Source: Gautieria morchelliformis | Lineage: Eukaryota; Basidiomycota; Agaricomycetes; Gomphales; Gomphaceae | Length of the DNA: 64,000 nt | Assembly (NCBI GenBank): GCA_015179125.1 | Contig: WHVA01000037.1 | Location: forward strand, 1-64,000 | Direction: 5' to 3' | Shown: positions 22,418-35,850 of the stretch, piece after piece | Layout of the letters: each line of letters starts with the position of its first letter | Numbering within the stretch: position 1 is the stretch's first letter | The notes under the pieces: generated by a model | Databases searched by the model: none | The model's input: the letters and a program-made list of their open reading frames with translations, nothing else | Told to the model about the DNA's origin: nothing | Position numbers and translations under genes: made by a program

Positions 22418-23246
22418 TTCGAGTTGAATATGTGAAGTTGGGATGCACAGATGGCGAGTCTAGTAAATTGTACGGCGCTGACAACCAGCGGCTGATCCGA
22501 GTTCGGAGCGCACCTAACATTTAGGCGCCTTAGGTAATGCTTCCGCAACGGCCCTGTCACTGTCACAGCTGTGTGGTCTTTCCTCAATTCTCTGGTTCGC
22601 TAATTCACTTGTTATTTAGCTCTACGGGTCCTGTTGAGATTACGAGGCGTTCATGAGCATGTCTCTATGAGGTAGTTTTCGGATTTGGTGGCACACGTAT
22701 TCGTAGGAAGACATACATCCGAGTCGCGGCCACCGTCATAATCTCATGTGGTCAGAGCATCACGCGCGGCTGATGGGCGAAGTTACCTTCACCCTCTGCA
22801 ATATTTCTCCCGTGCTAAGGTAGATCACTCCATCATATTATAATTACTTCTTCCATGGGAAGTCTGACACTCACGTACCTTCCAAAGGATTGTGTATGGA
22901 CACCGTGGTTGATTCGCTTCCTATAGCATTTGGGTGCTGCCGACTCAGACCCCGTAGTAGGGAACTGCTAAAATCCCGGTCCGGCATCGCGCGAACGAAG
23001 GCTGAACAGTAACAATACGGCTAGTGTCGAGAAAGCTATACTTATTCCACAGTAAACCAATCAGAGGCCATAATCCAATTCGCTCACACGCCCCAACATC
23101 TTGCTATATTAGTATGTGTACGCGTATGCAAGTATACGCGTAAGTAGGTGTACACGTAAGTTCCCCAAGTTTTTCAATATAAATGTGCACGTATTCTCCA
23201 AAGTTCTCCAACTCGCCTTTCATTACTGTAAGCGTCTTCACGAGAA
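22418..23246. other. Divergent promoter region of HIT and aminopeptidase genes
   Basis: No gene is seen. The two flanking genes are transcribed away from each other, so their promoters must share this 830-bp gap. Short pyrimidine-rich stretches precede the aminopeptidase ATG at 23247. No operator-like repeat was found. Confidence 0.5.
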
Positions 23247-25809
23247 ATGTCTACCGCCAGCACACCCGACGCATACCTCCTCTTCCCCACCTCCAAGCAT
23301 CCCAGCATCTCTCCAGACAAACTCTGGGCAACATCCCGTCCCAAGAACAAGACTGGGGAAACCAAGCTCTTCTACAACCAGGTCCATGGCATGCCAGACG
23401 TGTTGACCGCGCTCGTATCTCTGGGTGACGGATTCGAGAGCAAGCCGGAGAACGCAAAACGCGAAGCTGTCAGGCGGGCGATCGGGAATGGCGTACAGCA
23501 GCTTAGAGATGCGGGTGCTGCTGCTGTCGCTGTAGATGATTCTGTGGATCCTCATGCTACCGGTGTGTATTTCTTCGGCATTCGACATCGCTTTCAGGCC
23601 TGTAAAATTGTACGTTTGCAGCTGTCTCGGCGAAGCTTGGGCTATACAAATTCACCACCATGCGTACAAAGGAGGACGACAAGAATCCTGACGTGTCCGT
23701 GCATCCACTAAGCAATGGTTCTTCTCAGGCTGAGCTGGGATGGGATGCCGGCCTTGTGTACGCTGCAAGCCAGAACTTGGCCCGCGAGGTGAATCATACT
23801 GTCAGTCTAAACAGGTCGGATATTCAGAATGTTATGCGATAGCTTATGGAACTCCCCGCGAATATTCTTACGCCAACGGTGTGCCGTCTTCTTCTCTGTC
23901 ATGGAACTGACGCGGGAGCTTGTCAGGCGTTCTGCGAACGTGTCCGAGAAGCGTTCACAGGCATCTCGAACGTCGATATCTTCGTCCACGACGAAGGTCA
24001 GCTGATTTCAACCGTGATACTCTCCACTAATCGCGTACTACGTTTCCACTCTTTCCAGCGTGGGCCCATGAAAAAGGAATGGTAGTAACACGCTCATTTT
24101 ATTATCTGACATTTCATAACGTTGAATGCCGCACAGCGCACATTTCTATCGGTCACACAGGGAACTGCAGAGCCCGCGAAGCTCCTGGAGATGTACGTCC
24201 CTTTCTTCCTGCGCCCGTTCTGCGGTGATTCATTCTGGCAAAGCCATTACAAGGGAGCACCCTTCAAAGACGCACGGCCCCTCGGCTTTGTAGGAAAGGG
24301 CATCACATTCGACTCCGGAGGCATATCTCTCAAGGCTGGGAAGGTTATTTACCCTCTTTCCCCCTTCTCCACAAAGGAGCTTCCTTTCCCGCATCCACTC
24401 ATAATCCCTTTTTCCCCTTAGGACATGAAACTGATGCGCGGTGACATGGGTGAGTCGCATCGCTGACACCCATCCTGCGTGCTTATCGTGTTGTTTACAC
24501 AGGCGGAGCAGCCACCGTAGTAAGCGCCACGCTTGCCATTGCTAAGCTCAGATTACCGTGGGACCCCTCCGTGTTCGCGATTCTACCCATTTCTTAAGAA
24601 TTGTTTGCATCAGTATAAATGTAGTGACCGTGACTCCGCTCACGGAGAACATGCCCGGGCCCAGCGCTACGAAACCGGGAGACATGTGCGTAGTCCCGTT
24701 ATGGCCTATACTCACAAGACCGATCTGATGAAGTGGTCCGTGTGTTTGTTTGGCAGCATTTATGCCATGAACGGCAAGACTGTCGAGGTGGACAATACCG
24801 ACGCGGAGGGACGGCTCGTTCTCTCAGGTTCTTAATCTATCCATCAAATAATGGCTTATGTCTGACGACGGCATCCGCTGTGCGTACCGTAAAAGATGCA
24901 CTCTACTACGCCTCCTCGACGTACAAACCGCACACCCTCATCGACGTTGCGACACTCACAGGGTGTGTTACTGTTATGCCCATATTCTATCTATTCTTTG
25001 TTTATCCATATCATGGACCTGTACGTTAGGTCCATAATGGTTGCGCTCGCCGATGTTTACTCTGGCGTATTATCTGTATGTCTATTCCGCCTACCGTGAT
25101 CTCCCGCGGACGAACCATTCCCAACCTCTCTCCAATAGACATCAGACACGCTGTGGGCCGAGTTGCACGCCGCAGGGGAGGCAGAGTTCGACCGCTTCTG
25201 GCGCATGCCGCTCGACGAGGAGTATGGGCCCAAGATATCGTCGAGCAACGCCGACGTGTGCAACGTGAGCTTTTCGGCTATTGTTGATATATACCCGTCC
25301 CGCAGGCATTACGTGTTCGCTGACCGTTTCGAATTCGGTACGTTCAGAACGGAGGGTTGCCAGGCGACTGTGTCGCAGCAGCGCTGTTCCTTAAGGCATG
25401 TCGTGTGCCACGTATATACCGTGTAACCATCGTTAACGTGGTTCGTTAGGAATTCGTCGACGGACTCGAGGCGAAGGATGGGAACGAAGCAGCCGTTCGC
25501 TGGGCGCATATTGATATTGCCGTGCGTACTTCTGCTTTTTGTTTTATTTGGTATCCGTCAGCCTGATGCTTAAACTTGTATGGTCAGGGTTCAATGGAAG
25601 TAGGTGTAGTGTTTGGGGTAGTGATTCATTTGGCTGACAGGTGTGTTTAGGCCACTCGTGCAGGTCCCTACACTCCGACGGGCATGACGGGGCGTCCTAC
25701 ACGGTGAGCCCGCCGTTTGCACGTTCCTTCGAGTCCTTACAGGACATATAGTGCGCTCATTGAGTTCGCTAGGCGATTGGCGATTGGCGTTGAGCAGGAC
25801 GGGAGGTAA
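23247..25809 (+). CDS. M17-family cytosolic leucyl aminopeptidase, multi-exon
   Basis: The gene starts [14 protein letters not shown] and ends [18 protein letters not shown] at a TAA (25807-25809). In order it contains a divergent N-terminal M17 domain, [19 protein letters not shown] with [32 protein letters not shown] followed by [13 protein letters not shown], a [16 protein letters not shown] block, [10 protein letters not shown], the signature [11 protein letters not shown] that supplies metal ligands, [10 protein letters not shown] and [20 protein letters not shown]. These match the two-metal aminopeptidases that release N-terminal residues from peptides. I can splice about sixteen introns in phase, so the copy looks intact. 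One intron, after ...ALFLK near 25400, uses a GC donor (GCATGT). Part of the gene (about 23993-24215) is duplicated at 26560-26790. Confidence 0.93.
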
Positions 25810-26559
25810 AAGCTTAGTATTCTGAAACGTTTATGTCTTTGGCAGGTTGTACAACGCATATAGCAATCGAGGTTGGTAGTGCCGTTTGGATTTCTGTGAG
25901 CATATCTGTGAGAGAAGAGAGGTACACGATGTGCATTATGGGGCAGAAGTCAGCAAGTAAGCCAATGCTTTGCATACATGACATGCTTCTCGACAGTCAT
26001 AATCACCACATCCTACATTCAATCGAGCCTAGTAGTCTTGTGTCCCTTGCCTTTCCCTACTCCCGGATATCGCTGTCATCGGTGTCTGCACATGTCATCC
26101 TGTGCCCTTCCTTTCTCTCTTACTCTCCCTTGGTCGATCCCGCATTCCCAAACAGTTCAAGCAGCGCGCAGCCTAGTGCGTCATGGCGTGATGCTTAAAT
26201 TGTGGCGTGTTTCGTGATTCTCATCTGTTTTTGACTTCACTTTGTTTTTATTATTAGCCGATGGCTGGGATATTTCGACGACGGCGTATACACGACACCA
26301 CATCTGGCTTACTCATTTTTGCAGGCTGCTGGGGTCATCTTCCGATGTGCTGCCGTGATGTTTAGCACTGACTGTTTTTCCTGCCTCCGCGCTCTTGACA
26401 TCATGACAGCTTTAGAAAGTGGGTCGCATAAAACAACAGCCAGCTCAAACCGACATACCTATTTACGTAGTATATCCGCTGTTCTCCCTGGGCATGGACA
26501 GGTGAGTCATATGGGTAATAGGCCTGGGACCAAGGTGTGCAAGGCGATTCTGGGGGTGT
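25810..26559. other. Intergenic, nothing recognised
   Basis: Pyrimidine-rich in the middle (26040-26160) with short open frames of no recognisable family. Confidence 0.4.
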
Positions 26560-26790
26560 AGAAGGTCAGCTGATTTCAAACGTGATACTCTCCACTAACC
26601 GCGTACTACGTTTCCACTCTTTCCAGCGTGGGCCCATGAAAAAGGAATGGTAGTAGCACACTCCTTTTATTATCTGACATTTCATAACGTTGAATGCTTC
26701 GCAGCGCACATTTCTATCGGTCACACAGGGAACTGCAGAGCCCGCGAAGCTCCTGGAGATGTACGTCCAGTTCTTCTTCTTACCGGTCAG
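26560..26790 (+). pseudogene. Duplicated fragment of the M17 aminopeptidase gene
   Basis: About 220 bases nearly identical to 23993-24215 of the upstream aminopeptidase. The copy covers an intron end, the exon encoding AWAHEKGM, the next intron and the exon [19 protein letters not shown] up to its donor. Only a few substitutions separate the copies. Introns are retained, so this is a DNA-level duplication and not a retrocopy. It ends abruptly on both sides and has no coding capacity of its own. Confidence 0.9.
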
Positions 26791-27279
26791 GTACTAGCTT
26801 TCTCGTCTACATTTGTATCACGAAAAGAAGTGACAATACAGTGAACCATTCGGTTTTTAACATGCATGTCCCTAGAAGATAAAGGACGCCGCAGATGAGA
26901 ACACACAGAGGATAAGAACGGTCGCGAAGATGAAAGAAGACGTGTGCTAAGGGCATCATAAGGGGGACAACACCAATGGGGAATGTGGGAAGAGGGAAGC
27001 AGGGCTGGAAAGGTGGATGGCGCGGACATCAGGAAGCAGGCAGTGAGAGAAGGTCAGGTAAAATACGGCACGGCACGACACGGATGGATACAACACTGGA
27101 TAAAAGAACGATGAAAAAGGAAATCACGTTGCTGAAAACACACGTACGATAGCGAGATTTACACTGGAAAACCAACCGCCGCGAGACAGAGGGGGGCCAG
27201 AGATAGAAATATCACAATGAGCCTGGGTGTACACAAACCGAACGCATAGCGGAACACATACCTCAGCTTAGATTTATAC
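26791..27279. other. Junction region before the tandem array
   Basis: Purine-rich, no gene seen. It separates the single-copy genes from the first, truncated repeat unit, whose similarity begins at about 27280. Confidence 0.5.
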
Positions 27280-27349
27280 TAACAATTTCTTCAGGGGTAA
27301 GATCTAGAGGTCTGAAATTGCCTGATTGGTCTCTGAATACCTTTGACAG

Positions 27350-28197
27350 TGGCCACCATCAATGGTGTTACTGTAACCCTTTTTGACACTGGAGTTGTGA
27401 TAGTAACCATTCTGAGCTCAATTCAAACCCTGAGGCTTTGGCAGAAAGGTGATATTTGGGATAAGAATTCTCTCATTAGTCTAGTGATTTACCAAGGTGA
27501 GCATACAACATAGTGCATATATATATGGACATGTCACTAATCTCAGATAAGGCTTTGTCAGATATGGGTATGGAATATTATTCCTGTTATATTTCATATG
27601 TCTGATTTATATTCAGATTTGTGCTTACCATTACTTTAGCTAATACTATTATATCTAAGGTCTTGTTACCTATAAATGTGTTAAGCTTTGAGAGCTTACT
27701 CTGTCTTCTTTTACATTTCAGGTATTGAGAGTAGGTAAGACATTGATCTTGATAATAAAAATGGCTAATGTCAGCTCCTTTGTTGTATAAAGCCAAGCCT
27801 TGGTGGCATCTTAAGCCCCCTTCAGAACAGGTATATTTTCAATGAGACAGACATGTGATCATACTAACCATGCACATACAGCTTGTCCACAATTATCATC
27901 TGCCGCTTTCACCTAGCTCTCCAAGAGAGACACACACAACTTATCAGCCCCTCATTACCCACTCTTTCATTCTCCACCTTCCAAGCAGCCAGACAAAGTG
28001 TTCACAATGCCATAGTGGCTGAATTTGGGAACCCACAGGTTTTTGGTGCTGAGACCTTGCAAAACAATGTGGCTGATCAGGAGTTCCATCTGTCTGAAGA
28101 AGCTAGGTCAGCTGGGATAGAGTTAGAGGAGTTCCCTTGGGCAACTGGATATTCTGGACATGTAGAACTGGTGGGCCCTGTTGTGTCCAGTGAGTGA
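27350..28197 (+). pseudogene. DUF6533 gene, copy A (3' half only)
   Basis: Only the C-terminal half survives at the left border of the array. A membrane-segment exon reads VATINGVTVTLFDTGVVIVT then ILSSIQTLRLWQKGDIWDK. Further exons encode LTITLANTIISKVLLPINV-like sequence and a last exon with CRFHLALQERHTQ, ending VGPVVSSE at 28197. The FDxxVVxxT/LW and CRFxLxLxE blocks match the last membrane segment and C-tail of DUF6533 proteins, multi-pass membrane proteins of unknown function found in mushroom-forming fungi. There is no N-terminus, so it is a truncated copy. Confidence 0.75.
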
Positions 28198-31100
28198 TTT
28201 GGGTCTCCATCAGGCACTCATTAATAGCTTGGTAGAATCTGGAAGAGCAGCAGAGGCTTAAGGATAGCATGCAAACTAATGCATCATAGACACAATTCAA
28301 ATACAAACCCCACAGCAATCAAGATGCAGCAACTTACCTTAACCATCCCATTCTCACCTTTCCAATCTATTGCAGCACTTTCCAATTGGTCGCCTTAGAC
28401 GTTGTGGTGATCTGCTCACTCTGGCCACTCCATACTGTCAAAATAGTAGATACATATGCATATATGTATATGCTGCGAAGCTTCAAATTTGCCTTTGTTC
28501 GTAATTTGTTATTACTTTGCTTGATGTATGTACCGCTTGTCCACTAAGCTCATGACTGCGCCGAACGCCCTGCCACACGAGAGTATGCAAAACCCCATTG
28601 TAATACGCACGAATATCAGCAGCGCTTGGCCCAGGTGAAGTCTGGCATCACATTACAATGAGTTTAAACTGTGGGATACCACGACGTACCCGATCCATAT
28701 GATGGACGCTGATATTGCAGTGGCACGAGCAGGAGTATATTTAAACTCCACGCAAGCACCGTACGGTGTTGATGCGCATAAGTATACACAGATATGCCAA
28801 AAGCGATAGGCTCGCTGCGTGTCCGTGTGTCTGTCTTCAAGTCTCAAGGCGTGATACATGAAACCATCGTCACCTTGATTGCGCGATGCAATTTTCTGCC
28901 TGCCGCTGTACCTCCGGCACTCGACTCATGAGTGATCCCGTGGCCCTGATCCACCACCAGCCAAGCAGGCGGTTCACAAAGTGACTTACGACTGTCACTT
29001 TTGCTTGCGCCGCTGTGCGGCAGGGGTTACGCGTTGGGCGGGAGAACGTGCACGGTTTCGTTTCCTCGGGGGAGGGCCGGGAGGAATGGTGGTGATGGGT
29101 GATGGGTGGTGGGTTCACGAAGCCTCGTTGCATCATGCGTGTATTTTCCCACGCGGCGGCGGGGGGGTTAAGAGGGTGCGGCGGTGCGGGACGGGCGATG
29201 TGGCGAGTGCAGCGGCGGGGAAGCTTGTAAGGGCAGCGTTGGGTGCAGGCGTGACGGAGTGAGGGTGAGGTGCGGGCCGCATGTGAGGCCCTGGGGGCGC
29301 TGAAGCTGATATGGGTACGGTTGTTGCTTTCGTCGTCGGCAGTGGCGTGTGTGCTGGGATGGGTGGATGTGCGCCGTGGCAGCATGCCAGGATCGGGCGA
29401 ATGTGGTGTGCTGTTACCCACCGCCATGCCCAGCCGCGGCGAGCCGGATGGCCCGGTGTGGGCGACGCCCCCACAATGGCTCACCTCGACGCGTCACCCG
29501 CGGGGGCAGCGCTCTCCAGACCGCTTCCCGCCTCCCGAGGATCGTCCACCGCCGCGTCAATGCACGTGTCTGTTCCCAGCCGACATAAAACTCGCGGTCG
29601 CCCGCGCCGCTAAACTCCCTTTCCAGGCCATCTTGAAGTACTAACGTCGTCTGGGGTATCCTCGCGCCAGCCTTTCAGCGTGCCCCGTCCCCGCCCCAAA
29701 CCGCTCCCTGTTCAGTCCTTGCACGCGCCCCCTGCCCTCAGAAACACACGCGCCCGCACACGGAACCACGCGGACATCCCGTGCCACGCGCTCCAGTTGC
29801 ACATTCCTCTCCAGCTCTCTCGCGGCGTCGCGCACATGCCTCGCACGGTCACGGTGCGTCCTCCAAGGCGAACCGCGTGCCGCTTCCTGAGGCATCGTGG
29901 TCGTGCGGATCGTGCTGGAAGGGGCCGCTGCTTGGGGGACCGGTAGGAAACATCTTCATGAGCTCGTCCTCGTGGGCGGGGGGTGGGGCATGGGGAGGGA
30001 GATGGGGGACGTGAGGGGCGTGAGGGCTGAGTCTAAGGAGAAGAGGGTCGTTGGGTAAAAGGGAGGAGGCACTGGTGGATGGGACGTACCATGATGTGGG
30101 GCGCGGTAGAATGCAACTGACTACATAAAAATACAATTATGTGAGGCCCGGGTGAGCCGCTGCAGAACAAGTTAGAAGTAGCATTTGATCAGGATGTGCG
30201 CGTGGACAAGGCCAGCATTGGCAACAATGATCGAATCGAGGAAGACCGGGAACCTGCGACTCGATAACTTTCCGTCAAAATCCCAATTCCTAAGCACATT
30301 AAAGCTAAAAGCTCCGCCCGGTCCCCGTCCATCACCTTTCTAGCCATAATCAAAGTTTATAACTGACAGGCCTGACAGCTGGCATCACATCCTGCCCAAT
30401 CTGGACATCAACACCCTCTACAACTGCTGACCCAGGAAGGCGAGATCGCGCTCCAGCCCCGGCCCCAGGTCCCAGCGCCGCTTCGCGGGGGCTCGTCCCC
30501 GGTGCGTCGCCAATCGCGGCGCGCTCCCTGCTGACATGAAAGTCGGGCTCGGCCGCGCCGCTGAACTCCCGTGCCTGAGCCGTCTTGAAGAACTCCCGCC
30601 GTCTGGAGGCGTCGGTGTCGTCGCGGGCGCGTCCGCCTTTGAGCATGCGCCCGGCCCCATCTCCGCCCCCGCCGCCCCGAAAAACGCGCGCTCCTGCGTG
30701 CCAAACCACGCGGACGTCCCGCGCCACGCGCCGCAGCCGCACTCCAGCTGCCTATTCTGCTGGAGCTCGTCCCGGGCATCATACGTCTCCCACAGGCAGC
30801 GTGCGTCCTGCGCGGGGAAGCCCCTCGCGTCGCGGTGGGCGTGGGTCGTGGGGGAAGGAGCAGCCGCTCGGGGACTGGTTGGGAAGAGCTTCATGAGCTC
30901 GTGGCCGATGGCCGGTGCTGGGAAGGGCCGGGCGCGGGGCGGGAGAGTAGGGTGTTAGGGAGCAGCGAGTGGCGTTCGGTACGAGACACGCGGGACTGGG
31001 CGACGGGACGTACCATTGCCTAAAGTGGGGTTGTGTCTCCAGAGGCTGTGCTTGTGTCTGCGTCTGGGTCATGCTGGCGGATGGATGGATGGCGACATGG

Positions 31101-31476
31101 TGGAGAAGGCAGCAAACGCGTCATGCAGGATGGACGGGCTCTTTATATGCAAAGGGAAATACCGTATATTGCGCTCGTTCCCCTTGCTGACCACCCGGCA
31201 CATACACACCCACCCACCGTCCCCTCCACTGGAAGGCATACCGGAAACATCACTATAAGTTCATGGCCGTGGGCGGGAGAGGCCGGTGGGAGATATGAAG
31301 CCTGGGAGGGAAGGCTGGTAGCGTTGTGTAAGTGGACGGGTAAAGTACGTGGTAATGCCATGAAAGAAGAGTTTGTCTGTGTCCGTATCCGTGTCGGTGT
31401 CTGTGTCACGCCGCACGTTGTAACTGCAGCCGAGTCGGGCGTCGGTGTGCATGTTTGTCTTTGTTTTGGGCATGGG
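28198..31476 (-). other. GC-rich part of unit A: two diverged minus-strand copies of an unrecognised gene
   Basis: After an AT-rich spacer (to about 28650) the unit becomes GC-rich. On the minus strand two related copies can be traced, at about 29500-30136 and 30350-31410. Both carry a Pro-rich leader (TSWYVPSxSxxxLxPN, then HxxELMKxFPT), a block QLE..AWRGTSAWFGTQERAFFGAAG (clearest at 30418-30894), and a region EFFKTxxAREFS. The FxxQExxFFxxAG pattern resembles a motif I have seen in agaric proteins of unknown function. Frames shift along each copy, so neither reads through. A (CAGACA)n-like start MTQTQTQAQ is at 31072. Confidence 0.4.
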
Positions 31477-31481
31477 CGGCC

Positions 31482-31656
31482 TGTCGTTATCTGTCGATTA
31501 GTCAGCTCCCAGTAGCTACATAGCGGCTGAGTTCGAAGTTGGAATCTTACTCGTTGATTCCACCTTCGAACTCAGGTACGTGCACGTTGTCATCCTATAT
31601 AGAAGATAATAAGGACACTTACTCGTTGATTCCACCTTCGAACTCAGGTTCTGACA
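31482..31656 (+). repeat. Copia element 2, 5' LTR
   Basis: 175 bp, TG...CA, flanked on the left by TSD CGGCC and on the right by the primer site. Confidence 0.95.
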
Positions 31657-31724
31657 GGTTATGGGCCCCGTGCCTTAATCGAAGGAAAAAGAATCCATCC
31701 GAGCCTTAACCACCATCTCCTATT

Positions 31725-34700
31725 ATGTCGGACTCAGAAACCGAAAACCGCGCGAGAGGCACCAAACTCACGAGCCCCAACTACAACACGTGGATGGTTG
31801 AGATGCAAGGAAAGTTGATGACCATCAACGCGTGGCGAATAGTCACGGAAGACTCGAAGAAGCCAATCGAAGCAGCGCTAATAGAAAAGTGGTTAATGAA
31901 AAGAGAAGAAGCCGCCGGTATCCTCCTGAAGTCGTTGTCCCACACACAGTACGTCCACATCGAGGGCGTGATGGATGATCCAGTTGAGATGTGGAAGAAA
32001 CTGAAAATGGCTCACTGATCCCAAGTGGCGAACAGCCGATTCTACGCAATACAGAAACTGCTGAACATACGAAAGGAGGACCCTGAGTCCCTTACAGACT
32101 ACATCACCCGTGTAAACGCCGCAATGAACGATCTCATAGCTCTAGCACCCAGCGCTCTCACCGTCCAGAGCATCGTCGACGAAATCGGGATCCATGCAGC
32201 CATCGCAGGACTCGACCAAACCGAGTACGGCGCGTTCACCTCATCCCTACTCCTGATCAGCACACTCGATCGTACCACCGTCTCCACTGCCTTCAGGAAC
32301 GAGGACATGAAGCGCCAAGCAAGCCTAGCATTGTTGGGAGCAGCACTCACCATAGCCAGAGAAAAGAAGACCGTCGTTCCAACGTGCTCAGCATGCAGGA
32401 AGCGAGGCCACTCTGCAGACCAATGCTGGATCACGCATCCAGAGCTTTGACCTGCACGACAGAGACAGGACGGCCGGAATGCAAACCAAGCAAAAGAGAG
32501 CGTGCCAAACCCAGTGGTGCAAGAACTTGCCGGGAACGCGAGTCTACGATCCCTCCACTCGTCACCTATCAGCAGCAACGCTGATCTACATTGGAATACT
32601 GATACAGGCGCCACTAGCCATATGACGCCACACCGTCATTGGCTTCGAGACTACGAGCCATACCGCGTACCCATTCGACTGGCGACAAACGAGATAGTGT
32701 ATTCAGCCGGGAAGGGACGGGTCCTATTTGCGCCGATGATAGATGGAAGAACAGGGTGAAACATTATTTTCTTGAAAGTCCTACACGTACCAGCCCTCCA
32801 AAACAACCTGCTCGCTGTCCTACATCTCACTACACATCATGAGTTCCAAGTCAGTATCGTGAGAGACCGCATCTCGTTCTTCCAAGATGGGAACCTGCGC
32901 TTCTATGCCGCAGTACAGAATGGTACGGGTTTCCTGATTGGGAACACTATACCCGACCCAGAACATACCTTTACTGCCTCATCGTCGCCTCTAGAAGATC
33001 GCTCCTTATGGCACCAACGCCTTGCACACATCGGATCGGCACGTCTGGATAAGCTGTTAGAGAACAACATGGCCCATGGGATTCAAATAAAATCAAAGAA
33101 AACTCTGCCAGCTATCTGTGAGCCGTGCATCGCTGCAAAACAACACCGCAATCCTTTCCCAAAAAGGACCGATAACCGCGCCTCGAAGCCACTCGACCAT
33201 GTTGTATCAGATGTACACGGACCACTGCCAGTTCGCTCAGCGACCGGCCATCGATACTGGATAACGTTCACGGATGACCACACGAGATACAGATGTGTGT
33301 ATCTCCTGAGAACGAAAGACGAAGCTTTCGATGCATACTGCGCGTACGAAGCCTTTGCTGAAAACCAAACGGGCGAGAGGGTGAGAAGGTTCAGAGACGA
33401 CAAAGGTGGGGAGTACATAGGCAAGAAATGGGACGAGCACTTCAAACGTCGAGGTATCATCCATGAGCATACCACAAAAGGTACACCACAACAAAACGGG
33501 ATCTCGGAGTGCACAAACCGTACTCTCATTGAAGGTACAATTGCGCTACTACAACAAGCTCACCTGCCAGCGATGATGTGGGGGGACGCCCTAAAACTGC
33601 TAGTACGCATCGTTAACGCCACCCCAACCTCAGCACTCCCAAACATGACGCCGTACGAAGCTTGGCATGGCCAAAAACCGGATCTAGGAATGCTTCGAAC
33701 CTTTGGATGCACGGCCTATGTCCACGTGCAGAAGGAAGACCGGACCGGACTGCAACCAAGAACCCGAAAGTGTATCTACCTCGGTTTCGAAACTGGGTAC
33801 AAGGGCTGGCGCTGCCTTGACCCTGTCACGAAACGCACCATCATCTCTCGGGATGTCATATTCAATGAATCCGAATTCCCAGGACTATCCACCTCGAGCT
33901 CCACTGACCAAGAATCACTCCTACCTGCATTTCCACTCCCGAGAGAAGTCACTGCTCCTCCAGACGTCGCACAAGAACCACAGGATCCAAACCCTGACCC
34001 TGAACCCCTCAACGACGACCACGAAAACCTCCCCATCCCTCAAATCCCTGAACCACCACACTTGCCCATTGATGAGCCCCGCCGTTCAAGCAGGAACACA
34101 GCCCGAGTTGACTACCGCCAGCTTCATGACCCATTTTTCAGGCCACGCCCACCACCAGACCTCGATTCGGACCCTGACGGGGGCGCAGCAATAATTGCAT
34201 CCATCATCGAGGCCCTGGGATTCGTCCACGATGGACCAATCGCTGTCAGCAGCAACATGCCACCATCAGGTACCATTGAGATAGCTCTGAATGCGACAAT
34301 CAAGGATGACAGAGTCCCAAGAACCTTCGCAGAAGCAATGCGACGATCTGATAGCCAACTATGGAAAGAATCAACAGACACTGAAATCCAAGCGCTTCTA
34401 AACAATGGAACATGGGAACTGGTAAAACTACCACCGGGAGAAAAAACCATCGGATCAAGATGGGTGTTCCGAATTAAGCTCCACTCGAACGGATCCCTGG
34501 ACAAGTACAAGAGCCGTCTAGTGGCAAAAGGGTATACCCAACGGCCAGGTATTGACTACGATGAGGTTTTTGCTCCCACAGCGAGATGGGCCGCCTTGCG
34601 TACTATACTGGCGCAAGGAGCACTTCAAGGAGCGCACATCGAGTCAGTAGACATCTCGAACGCCTATCTTAATGGAGTACTAGGTGACGATGCAAATATA

Positions 34701-35822
34701 TACATGGATCAGCCGGAGGGATACCACCAAGGAGGTGAAGACTGTGGTACGAGGCTTGGGGCCGCACTGGAAAGCATAAGCTTCAAACGTCTCCAATCTG
34801 ACCCGAGCGTTTACATTTGGGCGAGCGGCACCACAAAGATTGTCATCCCTGTTTTCGTTGACGATCTAACCCTAGTATCGAACTCCAAACAGGATCTCAA
34901 CCGAGTAAAGAACGAACTCGCCAAGATATTCAAGTTGAAGGACCTAGGAGAAATGACATCGCTATTGGGAGTGGAAGTAAACTACAACCGCTTGAAAAGG
35001 ACGCTGAAACTATCGCAAAAACAATACATACAAGACATCCTAAACCGTTTTCACATGATGGAGTGTTGCCCAGTTTCGACACCCATGACTCCCGGCCTGA
35101 ACTTGAGCTCAGCAATGGGTCCATCAACCCCAGAAGAAGTCGAAGAAATGCGGAATACACCGTACCTAAACGCAGTCGGCGCGCTGAATTATCTCGCTAT
35201 AGCGACTCGCCCCGACATCGCATACGCCGTCGGATGTCTTGCCTGTTTCAACTCGAACCCCGGTCCCGCCCATTGGGCGGCCGTGAAGCACCTGCTGCGT
35301 TACTTGAAAGGAACCATGGATCTAGCACTCACCTTCGCCCCCAACGACTCGACTGAGACGTTCCAAACGTGGACGGATGCTGATCACAGCGGGAACTTAG
35401 ATAACGGCAGGTCGACCTCTGGATTCCTCACAAAGATCGGGACAGGAGCTATCAGTTGGGCTAGCAAACTGCAAAACATCGTCACCCTCTGCACAACGGA
35501 AGCAGAGTTCGTAGCGGCAACCCTAGCCGGAACTGAAATCATGTGGTTACGGAACCTGTTCGATGAACTCGACTTGAAGATCGAGAAGCCGTCCTACCTC
35601 TACATAGACAACCAGTCCGCCTTATCCGTAGCGAAAAACCCCGAGCACCATGGCCGTATGAAACACCTTGACCTTAGATTCTTCTGGTTACGGGAGAAAG
35701 TCGCACAGAAAATAATTCAAGTGAAGTACGTACCCACGAAGGATATGCCGGCGGACCTCTTAACAAAAGCATTGCCCCGTGAGGCGATGGAGCGGCATAG
35801 GCATGCCATGGGACTTTTCTAA
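31725..35822 (+). pseudogene. Copia element 2 gag-pol (fossil)
   Basis: The gag begins MSDSETENRARGTKLTSPNY with an N-terminal domain, then a CxxC-type zinc knuckle (CSACRKRGHSADQCW). Pol shows a GAG-pre-integrase block (LWHQRLAHIGSARLDKLL), an integrase core (HVVSDVHGPLPVRSATGHRY and FRDDKGGEYIGKKW), the reverse transcriptase lead-in (WVFRIKLHSNGSLDKYKSRL), the YxDD-type box in FVDDLTLVSNS, and RNase H (DADHSGNLDNGRSTSG, TTEAEFVAATLAG). The last long part, 32772-35822, is open. The order protease, integrase, RT, RNase H is that of copia and not gypsy. It is not expected to yield an active polyprotein. Confidence 0.9.
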
Positions 35823-35850
35823 CTGGGAGATTGCCTGCGTCAGGGGGGTG

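Noticed and set aside
29300-31515. Many long plus-strand frames in the GC-rich units
   Set aside because: High GC removes stop codons in all frames; these frames are not conserved between units and lack domains, unlike the minus-strand blocks.
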